64,000 nucleotides of DNA from Polyangia bacterium. GTDB taxonomy: Bacteria; Myxococcota_A; Polyangia; Nannocystales; Nannocystaceae. The translations under genes and the position numbers were made by a program. The DNA lies in assembly GCA_030430565.1 (NCBI GenBank), contig JAUIKS010000021.1, positions 62,001 through 126,000 of the forward strand, read 5' to 3'. Below are positions 57,987 through 64,000 of the stretch, piece by piece; position 1 is the stretch's first letter, and every line of letters starts with the position of its first letter. The notes beneath the pieces were generated by a model. It was not told where the DNA came from. It saw only the letters and a list, made by a program, of their open reading frames with translations, and did not search any database.

Positions 57987-58162
57987 TCCAGCGACTATAC
58001 ATGAGCTCTCATTCCGTTCGTGGCCGCGATCGCGCGACCGCGCGACCGCGCGTGGCACGGTGTGACGACCCGCTCAACGATCGAGAAAAATCCCCCGAAA
58101 AAAAAGTTCACAATTTGTCGATTCATGGGTGTCGGTTCGTCCGCGAACGGAACTCAATACTT

Positions 58163-58930
58163 GTGGGGGGAGAGTTGCTCACGTCGGCGCTCACGGTCGA
58201 GGAGGCGCGTGTTCGAGCGGGGCGCGAGCACGCGTCGCCGCGCGCCTCCGAGAGCGCGGCGGCGCGGATCGAGCGTCTCGTCGAGGGCGTCAAGCGCAGC
58301 TGCGCGGCGGGGCCGAGGGCGCCGCTGCGCTTTGGCGACAGGTTTCACCGGTTCCGCGTCATCCGGACGATCGGCGTCGGCGGGATGGGGGTGGTGTACG
58401 AGGCCTGGGACGATGTCACGGCGCGCTGCGTCGCGCTCAAGCTCGTCGCCGAGGGCTCGCGGGATCACCTGCGCGCGTCGCTGCGCCTGCTGCGAGAGGC
58501 GCGCGCGCTGACCCGCGTCAACCACCCCGGCGTGGTCGAGCTCATCAGCGCCGGCGCGTTCGCCGGGCAGGTCTACCTGGCGATGGAGTATCTCCCTGGC
58601 GAGACGCTCGCGTCGTGGGCGCGGCGATCCGTCGCGGGCCCCGGCGTGATCTTGGAGATGTTCTTACGAGCAGGTGAGGGGCTCGCGGCCGTACACCGCG
58701 CGGGGCTCGTGCACCGCGACTTTAAGCCGTCCAACGTGATCATCGGGGCGGGCGCGCTGCGGCTCGTCGACTTCGGCCTCGCGGTGCCGGCGTTCGAGCG
58801 CACCCGACAAGGCGACCCGCTCGCCGGTCTCGACGCGCGCGCGCGCGTCGGCACCCCGATGTACATGTCTCCAGAGCAGTGCGCCGGTCGACCCGCGAGC
58901 GCGCGCTCGGACCAGTTCGCGTTCTACTGA
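58163..58930 (+). pseudogene. Ser/Thr kinase truncated by island insertion
   Basis: The kinase domain is intact from IGVGGMGVVYEAW through VALKLV, LVHRDFKPSN, LVDFGLAV and MSPEQC, then stops at SDQFAFY-stop. The paralogues continue SDQFAFCVALYEALF, so the C-lobe, membrane span and tail are gone. The break falls where the island begins. The rest of the gene should lie at the island's far end. The start is uncertain: GTG used here (an ATG at 58,001 is also in frame); AT-rich DNA at 58,080-58,150 looks like its promoter. Confidence 0.8.
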
Positions 58931-58955
58931 TCTTGGTTATCTAAGCTACTGATCT
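58924..58955. other. Direct repeat at the island junction, possible att region
   Basis: CTACTGATCT occurs at 58,924-58,933 and 58,946-58,955, exactly where the kinase frame breaks and the integrase gene ends. It could be part of the attachment or integrase-arm site. Not proven without the other end. Confidence 0.4.
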
Positions 58956-60118
58956 ACTTGCGCTTTTTCTTCTTACGACGAGCCGGCGCCGGACCGGCTC
59001 CAGTAGCGCCCGCCGCCCGCACGTGCTCGGGATCGACCTGGGCTGACTTCGCGGCGCGGTTGAGCAGCGCGATCGAGTCGCGCCGGCCGGGCGCCAAGTG
59101 CATGTAGCGATCGGTGATCGCCACGCTCGAGTGCCCGGCGTAGTCACGGATCTCCGCCGCAGGCGCGCCGAGTTCCGCCAGGTGCGAGCAGAACGAATGC
59201 CGCAGGACGTGGGCGCCCTTCAGCGGCAAACCGGCGCGCTCCTGGGCCTGCCATAGGCGATGGCGGATCCACGGCCGACTCACCATCGCGCCGTCCTTAC
59301 GCGCGAGCACGGTCTCGCCTCTGCGCGCGGGGTGCATCGAGCACAGCACGCTCGAGAGTCGCTCTGAGAGCGGCACAGAGCGATAGCGGTTGCTCTTGGG
59401 CGTAGTCAGGTGACCGCGCCAGAGCGAGTGCTCGATGACGATGACGCCGCGTGTGAGCTGCACCGATCGCCAGTGCAGCCCGGCCATCTCGCCCGCGCGG
59501 AGCCCCGCCTCGCCTCCGAGGAGAACGATGGCGAGGTGATCCGGGCCCAGGAGACTCGCGGCCGCGACGAGCCGTTCGAAGTCGGCTCGTTCGTAGAAGG
59601 TCGCCGGGGTCTTGGGGACCGGGATCCGGCTGATCCGGAGGACATCCTTGATGTGCCCCTTGGCCTTGGCCGCCCGAAGCATGCCGGAGAGCGTGGCCAG
59701 GATCTTGTTGCGCGTGCCCGCTTTGATCCCCGGCAGTTCGACGAGCGTGGCGACGTGCGTGTCGTCGATCTCGTCGAGACGGAGTCGCCCGAACATGGGG
59801 GAGAAGATGGATCCGCAGGTTGGTGCTGAGGTTGTTGATCGTCGATGGCTTGCGCCCGCGCGCGCGCATGTACTCGAGGAAAGTATCCGCGAATTCTGCG
59901 AGCGTGGGGCACGTCCGTGCCTCCTTCTTGGGTTTCGTGCCGTTGCGGATGAGCTCCCGCTCGCGACTGCGAGCCCAACGGAGCGCGCTGCGCTGGCTCG
60001 TGGCCACCGGGACATCTCGTCGCTCCCGGTGAACCGTGCCGTCTGGGAGACGCGCGTGGATGTCTGCGACCCACCGAGTTCTCCCGTTCCGTGTACGTGT
60101 ACGGACCTTGACTGTCAT
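58954..60118 (-). pseudogene. Tyrosine recombinase/integrase, frameshifted
   Basis: The N-terminal part reads TRNGRTRWVADIHARLPDG and TLAEFADTFLEYMRARGRKP in one frame up to RIHLLP. From MFGRLRLDEIDDTHVATLVE the protein continues in another frame. The catalytic residues are present: GLRAGEM (Arg), HVLRHSFCSHL (His-x-x-Arg) and GHSSVAITDRYMHL (His and the Tyr nucleophile). A basic tail (KKKKRK) ends it. The frames meet at a run of five G (59,797-59,801); removing one base restores a ~387-residue integrase. It is either broken or an assembly error. Likely moves the island. Confidence 0.77.
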
Positions 60119-60266
60119 TGCCTCTTCCTTGCGTGGAGTTGGTGACAACACGGGCCGTTGCTCCGCTCCCATCCACGCATTTTCGCGCCTCGAGATCAAC
60201 CCCTGTCAGCATCTTCGCCGATCTTCTCCGCGTGTGGGATCCCGAACTTCGCGGGGCGTGCGACAC

Positions 60267-60925
60267 GACGTCTGTCGGCGACATCTGTCGTGTCACACGA
60301 CGTCCGTCGTCTGGGAACCTGGCTGGGTTCTTCCGCTCTTGCCGGCAAACGACAATCGAGCTTGGAGAGTTCGATCGTCATGGGTTGCGGGTCTCCATGA
60401 TCGGATCTGACCAACACGACAGAGGTCGTGAGGGCTTGAGCCGATGCGCTCATCGGCGTGCCGTAGCTCGGCACCCGCATCGGCGCGCTCGTGCTCGTCG
60501 GCGAGCCCGCGCTCGCGCTCGTGGTCACCGATCGGCGAGGCGTCAGACGTCAATTGACGACGTCTGTCGGCGACAGACGTCAATTGACGACGTCTGTCGG
60601 CGACAGACGTCGTGATCACGACACCTGTCCAATGCGACACGACAGACGTCGTGTAGACGACAGACGTCGTGTTTTCCCGAAAACCGGACGTCTGTCGGCG
60701 ACAGACGTCGTGATCACGACACCTGTCACACGACAGACGTCGTGATCACGACACCTGTCACCTGACAACGACGTCTGTCGTGTCGCGTGCGCGCGCGAAT
60801 ACAAGCAAAATTGTTCAACATAGCGCCTATTCGGGCACTAACGAGCGTAAGCGAGACGACAGACGTCGTGAACCGACACCTGTCGCCTCCGATCGGACGT
60901 CTGTCGTGTCGACCGGACGTCTGTC
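60267..60925. repeat. Cluster of GACGTCTGTC palindromes
   Basis: The decamer GACGTCTGTC or its complement occurs 14 times by my count. Pairs form 23-bp near-perfect palindromes (arms GACGTCTGTCG and CGACAGACGTC around one G) at 60,559, 60,589 and 60,687. Three 28-bp elements (60,602, 60,700, 60,732) hold the exact palindrome GTCGTGATCACGAC between GACAGAC and ACCTGTC. No gene. Possible binding array for a DNA-binding protein. Confidence 0.8.
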
Positions 60926-61031
60926 GTGTCCGGCGAGGTCGAGGGCGCGGGTGCTTGTCAGCGAGGCCGCGCTCACGCTCGTCGGCGAGGCCGCGCTCGC
61001 GCTCGTCGGCGAGGCCCAGGCGACGCGACAC

Positions 61032-61337
61032 GACGTCAGTCGCGTCTCATGAGCCCGACGAAGATGCGAAGTCACGTCGGCTCAAACGGGCGGCGCGGGC
61101 GGGTTTACTGCTCGATTCCATTGACCACGACGACGTCAGTCGCGTCTCACGAGCCCGACAAGGAAGCGCGAAGGACAAGTCGGCTCAAACGAGCAGCACG
61201 GGTGGATTTACTGCTCGTTTGCATCGACCACGACGACGTCAGTCGCGTCTCACGAGCCCGACAAGGAAGCGCGAAGGCCAGGTCGGCGCGAACGGGCAGC
61301 GTGGGTGGGTTTACTGCTCGTTCGCATCGATCTCTGA
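61032..61337 (+). repeat. Three ~100-bp units with conserved hairpin (+ orientation)
   Basis: Units start at 61,032, 61,132 and 61,235 with GACGTCAGTCGCGTCTCA. Each carries a hairpin with 10-bp stem and 14-nt loop: AAACGAGCAG/CTGCTCGTTT at 61,187-61,220, GAACGGGCAG/CTGCTCGTTC at 61,290-61,323, and AAACGGGCGG/CTGCTCGATT at 61,084-61,117. Changes between copies keep pairing (A-T to G-C, and G-U). Unit lengths are not multiples of three, so the units are not a repeated protein. Possible tandem RNA gene. Confidence 0.7.
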
Positions 61338-61416
61338 CGATCTCCGCCTGCGGGCGAGCACTTCGCCGACAAGCGCGACCGTGGGTGCGCCTCGTCGCGC
61401 TCCCACAGTGCCGCGC

Positions 61417-61774
61417 GATCGGGCAGTAAGGACACCCTAGCTCCCCCGCGTCGCGCTCCGCTCGTACTCGCGCAGCGCCTCGCCGACGAACGCGACCTCG
61501 GGCCGTCGCGCCGACGCGATCGGGCAGTAGGGACACCCTAGCTCCCGTTCGCGTCGCGTTCTGCTCGTACTCGCGCGAGCGCCCCGCCGGCAAACGCGAC
61601 CGCGGTGCGTGGGTCGCCGCACCGACGCGATCGGGCAGTAGGGACACCCGAGCTCCCCGTTCGCGTCGCGCTCCGCTCGTACTCGCGCAGCGCCTCGCCG
61701 ACGAACGCGACCTCGGGCCGTCGCGTCGACGCGCCGCCGCGATCGGGCAGTAGGGACACCCTAGCACCCCGCTC
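61417..61774 (-). repeat. Four ~105-bp units with the same hairpin (- orientation)
   Basis: GATCGGGCAG begins copies at 61,417, 61,518, 61,629 and 61,741. Read on the bottom strand each gives GAACGGG-AG, a 14-nt loop such as CTAGGGTGTCCCTA, then CTGCCCGATC, the same stem-loop format as the + units. The loop itself can pair (TAGGG-TGT-CCCTA). A further copy of the 20-bp unit start CAGTCGCGTCTCATGAGCCC is at 61,827. Confidence 0.7.
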
Positions 61775-61878
61775 GCGTGGCCTCGCGGACGCGAACACGG
61801 CCTCGCCGACAAGAGCGCGTCGATGGCAGTCGCGTCTCATGAGCCCCCGAGCGCGGCGATGATTCACCGCGACCATCA

Positions 61879-61898
61879 TCATGTCTCTTGAAACATGT
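61879..61898. repeat. Dispersed palindrome copy in island
   Basis: TCATGTCTCTTGAAACATGT: arms match at five of seven positions. It lies in the noncoding part of the island just right of the hairpin arrays. Confidence 0.4.
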
Positions 61899-62049
61899 AA
61901 AAGTGCGCGAGCATTCGCTGTGAATGCGAGCGTACCGACTACAGGCGTGTCGAGCAGACGGACGTCGTGGTCAGGACAGCAGTCGCTGACTGACGTCGTG
62001 TTGCGACTGACGTCAGTGACTGGTGTCGTGTTGGGAAACGTGGCCAATC

Positions 62050-62079
62050 AAAAACGCACGGGGCCGCAAGGCCCCGTGC
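62050..62079 (-). terminator. Rho-independent terminator for the leftward operon
   Basis: Arms GCACGGGGCC and GGCCCCGTGC form a perfect 10-bp stem with the tetraloop GCAA on the top strand. On the bottom strand the hairpin is followed by GTTTTTG, so it should stop transcripts coming from the two small genes to its right. Confidence 0.7.
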
Positions 62080-62154
62080 TACTCACTCCGGTGACACGCG
62101 TTGTGCTTGCAGGCTAGGCGCGTGTCGATCGTCCGCGGTTGACGCCGCGGGCGG

Positions 62155-62478
62155 TCACCTTTTCGCCGCAGGATCTAGCTCGTGCGCGCGCTCGTTTTCG
62201 AAGACGTGAACGATATCGAGCCGGTCGCACGCGTAAACGACTCGATTGCAGTCTGACCAGTCGCGCGCGACCGCGTCGACGTCGACGTAGGCGATCAGCC
62301 AGTGAGCCGAGGGAGGAATGACCTCCTCGAGCTCACGGCGAACGTGTTCGCCTGTGCTCGCGCAGGAGCACATCCACCGCACGAGCCAGCCTTCGACATC
62401 GGCGTTCTCTCCTAAGTGCCGCCGGAGTGCTTCCCGGACGCGAGCAACCGAGGTGACCGGAAGGTCATGAACGGACAT
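62155..62478 (-). CDS. Hypothetical island protein
   Basis: A 107-residue protein. RVREALRRHLGENADVEGWL looks helical, and VRWMCSCASTGEHVRRELEE follows with a CSC motif. SAHWLIAYVDVDAVARDW reads like a beta-strand and helix. No family recognised. It overlaps the upstream gene by 14 bp, so both are in one operon, which ends at the terminator to the left. Confidence 0.6.
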   Translation of the reverse strand: MSVHDLPVTSVARVREALRRHLGENADVEGWLVRWMCSCASTGEHVRRELEEVIPPSAHWLIAYVDVDAVARDWSDCNRVVYACDRLDIVHVFENERAHELDPAAKR

Positions 62479-62752
62479 CGACTTCCTCCTCCTCGGCACC
62501 CGGGGCGTCGTGCGGGAGCGTGACCTCCTGGACGGTCGCGGCCAGCGGAACGTGGAACGTGATCTCGGTGCCATTGACCGACGCGAGTAGCTCGCGCTCA
62601 TGCGTGATGATCACGAGGCGTGCAGGGAAGTCGTGATCGATGAGCGCTCGCTCGACGATCTCGTGCGCTAGGTGGGCGTTATTGCGAAGGCAGGCGGCGG
62701 TTCGCGCGTCAAGCGGGATCTCGAGCGCCGGGGGAGCGTTGCTGTTCGTCAT
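62465..62752 (-). CDS. Hypothetical island protein
   Basis: A 95-residue acidic protein. LDARTAACLRNNAHLAHEIV is a helix, and ARLVIITHERELLASVNGTE is beta-like; the end is Glu-rich (AEEEEVDVRS). No family recognised. It is divergent from the XRE regulator and is the first gene of a two-gene operon probably controlled by it. Confidence 0.6.
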   Translation of the reverse strand: MTNSNAPPALEIPLDARTAACLRNNAHLAHEIVERALIDHDFPARLVIITHERELLASVNGTEITFHVPLAATVQEVTLPHDAPGAEEEEVDVRS

Positions 62753-62769
62753 CATGGCAAAAGACTATC

Positions 62770-62791
62770 TTTGTTTTGCATATGAAACAAA
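62770..62791. promoter_or_regulatory. Inverted repeat between XRE gene and divergent operon
   Basis: TTTGTTT-TGCATATG-AAACAAA has perfect 7-bp arms and lies in an AT-rich gap, close to the start of the leftward operon. It is the likely operator of the XRE regulator. Confidence 0.55.
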
Positions 62792-62849
62792 ATTCCGTTT
62801 TCCTGATTGAATTCGCACGTCTACGCTGCGGGCCGTATAGTCTCGCGCT

Positions 62850-63125
62850 GTGACGCCCGCACAGTGCAAGAGCGCGCGCTCTCTCCTTGGGTGGACGGTG
62901 CGTCGCTTGGCCGAGGAGGCCAAGGTTGCGACGACTACGGTCGTGTCGTTCGAGCGAGGCCACCAAGACACGCGGCCGCGTACGGTCGGCGCGTTGCGGC
63001 ACGCACTCGAGCGCGGAGGGATAGAGTTTCTGATTTCCGGCGAACGTGCGAAGAACGCGGCCGCGACGGAGGTTAGGTTCGCAGATGGTTCGCTTGTGCG
63101 CTTACGAAACCCAAGTCAGTCATAG
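62850..63125 (+). CDS. XRE-family HTH regulator
   Basis: A 91-residue protein with a Cro/CI-type HTH: CKSARSLLGWTVRRLAEEAK, then VATTTVVSFERGHQDTRPRT. The end (ALRHALERGGIEFLISGE) is the typical helix and strand after such domains. GTG start. Divergent from the two small genes, with a palindromic site between; it is probably the island's repressor. Confidence 0.85.
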   Translation: MTPAQCKSARSLLGWTVRRLAEEAKVATTTVVSFERGHQDTRPRTVGALRHALERGGIEFLISGERAKNAAATEVRFADGSLVRLRNPSQS

Positions 63126-63166
63126 CTGCTGACGCAGCTACGTGTTGAAATAGAGAGGGACTTTCA

Positions 63167-64000
63167 ATGGAAGCTTCCATTATCGCCGTCTTTTCGAAGT
63201 TACTAGTGTCCGCCATCGACATGTGGACCAATGACGCAGATTGGAAACATGACGGTAAGACACTCAAACTGATCGAACGAGCAATTGAAACTGGAGGTCA
63301 CCTCGTAAACCGACGCAACAGCGGGAACAATAACTGCACAGGCGAACTCAACGCGCGATACACAACTCTCATCATCGCTTCATTCGGGGAGGCGTTTAGG
63401 CATCACTGGGTCCACAATGAAGTCCTAGCACCGTGGGAGCGCGGTCCTAGATGGTGGGAAAAGCTCTGCAATTCAAAAGAGGTTGGTGAAAAAGCGCGGC
63501 GGCGCGAAGAAATCGAGTTTCGCCTCGACTTTGCGATCAACCATCTTCTTCCAACTCTTTGTGCTAAGGAACAGGACAACGGCGACACTCCGACCCTTCC
63601 CGTCGGGGGGGTAAATCCGCCCATTCATTCCTTATTGTATCGCGCGCTGTGGGACTCTTTCACCGATCCAGGACTTGCGTCGAGAACCCGAGAAGATATT
63701 CCGCTAATCAAGAAAGACGCCGACGGGAAGACTCAGTTGCAATTCGAGTTTGACTTCGCGGATGCTTGGCGATGTGGCCTAGCATCCGCAGAGGGGATTG
63801 AGCTAAGAAACTACCTGGTTGACATAAGGAAGGATGCACGCGGAGAGCAAGTTAGAAGCTGGCTGCGGGATCAGACTGTATCTTGGCGGCGTCAACATGT
63901 CTTTAGAAATCTTCAAGCGGGCGGCGAGTTTCCCGCTATGCCACTCGAAGATGTTTACATTGAGCCCAGTGCAACAGCAGAAACTGGCAACTCAGACACC
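63167..64000 (+). CDS. Large low-GC protein, N-terminus only; possible STAND/NACHT NTPase
   Basis: A complete open frame of 278 codons from ATG (GAGAGGGA upstream) that runs off the window. Codon use is much AT-richer than in host genes. The visible part is a mostly helical N-terminal domain rich in Trp and charged residues (WTNDADWKHDGKTLKLIERA, WERGPRWWEKL). Near residue 259-267 it reads PLEDVYIEP. In my memory such LxDVYxxP motifs often precede NACHT domains in bacterial STAND proteins; the Walker motif would be outside the window, so this is inference. It could be a defence effector. Confidence 0.75.
   Translation, partial: MEASIIAVFSKLLVSAIDMWTNDADWKHDGKTLKLIERAIETGGHLVNRRNSGNNNCTGELNARYTTLIIASFGEAFRHHWVHNEVLAPWERGPRWWEKLCNSKEVGEKARRREEIEFRLDFAINHLLPTLCAKEQDNGDTPTLPVGGVNPPIHSLLYRALWDSFTDPGLASRTREDIPLIKKDADGKTQLQFEFDFADAWRCGLASAEGIELRNYLVDIRKDARGEQVRSWLRDQTVSWRRQHVFRNLQAGGEFPAMPLEDVYIEPSATAETGNSDT

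Larger units (their letters stand above)
58924..64000. mobile_element. Integrative island, left end; right end outside window
   Basis: The left boundary is where the kinase breaks. Evidence for a mobile element: a tyrosine recombinase gene pointing at the junction, truncation of a conserved host gene, dense noncoding repeats, small hypothetical genes, an XRE regulator and a clear fall in GC content after ~62,700. The other end and its attachment site are not in the window. Confidence 0.7.

Noticed and set aside
60267..61774. CRISPR array
   Set aside because: The repeats are palindromic or ~100 bp long, with no constant short repeat plus unique equal-length spacers and no cas genes nearby.
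61032..61774. Integron attC cassette array
   Set aside because: The integrase is a phage-type recombinase without recognisable integron features, there are no cassette genes between units and no RYYYAAC/GTTRRRY core pairs were seen.
61147..62047. Cys-rich repeat proteins on the bottom strand (GCPYCPIA motifs)
   Set aside because: The frames change between units because unit length is not a multiple of three, and there are no start signals; the recurring peptide is a by-product of the hairpin repeat.

Overview
The window is very GC-rich (well above 65% by eye) until about position 62,700. Its gene content points to a myxobacterium (Myxococcota), most like the Nannocystis/Plesiocystis/Haliangium side of that phylum. 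The signs are many Hanks-type Ser/Thr kinases with long TPR tails, FHA-headed sigma-54 activators, ECF-type sigma factors beside kinases, AgmX/PglI-like C-terminal domains, RCC1-like Cys-Trp-Gly repeat proteins, and lipoproteins with Ser/Thr/Gly-rich linkers. No rRNA, tRNA or CRISPR array was seen. The organism assignment is inference.

Layout. 1-9,200: hydrolases (lipase, patatin, YcjY-like), a secreted twin-CX3C protein, a parvulin-type prolyl isomerase, an AhpD-like/STAS pair and an RCC1-like lipoprotein. 9,200-16,400: a decayed sigma factor, a kinase and a lipoprotein that share an AgmX-like C-terminus, membrane proteins and an FHA-sigma-54 activator. 16,700-24,300: a signalling block with two histidine-kinase-like proteins carrying degenerate ATP-binding domains, a NarL-type regulator, an EAL phosphodiesterase and a five-PAS hybrid kinase. 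24,300-36,200: envelope and metabolic genes (M2 peptidase, SRPBCC, barrel protein, GST, lipoproteins, beta-propeller), including a TetR/CPBP divergent pair. 36,200-39,600: a pentapeptide-repeat protein translationally coupled to a DUF4157 protein with a nucleotidyltransferase-like domain, a candidate toxin/partner pair. 39,700-58,900: a kinase/sigma district with a frameshifted TPR kinase, intact TPR kinases, a pseudokinase, two ECF-type sigma factors and a second FHA-sigma-54 activator, plus a second TetR/CPBP pair.

58,924 to the right edge is a mobile island. A Ser/Thr kinase stops abruptly in its conserved SDQFAF motif. A tyrosine recombinase gene lies head-on at that junction. About 1.8 kb of noncoding palindromes and hairpin repeats follow, then two small hypothetical genes, an XRE regulator and the N-terminal 278 codons of a large low-GC protein running off the edge. 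That protein ends in a motif that, in my recollection, often precedes NACHT/STAND NTPase domains.

The most unusual signals are: the two oppositely oriented arrays of ~100-bp units, each with a ~10-bp stem and a 14-nt loop whose stem changes are compensatory (61,032-61,774); a dispersed 20-bp palindrome, ACATGTC-N6-GACATGT, found in promoters, gene ends and low-GC patches inside genes; the DUF4157-nucleotidyltransferase protein; and two sigma factors whose region 2.2 carries QKTF beside kinase genes. Two frameshifts (kinase near 40,832; integrase in a G5 run at 59,797) may be real decay or assembly errors.
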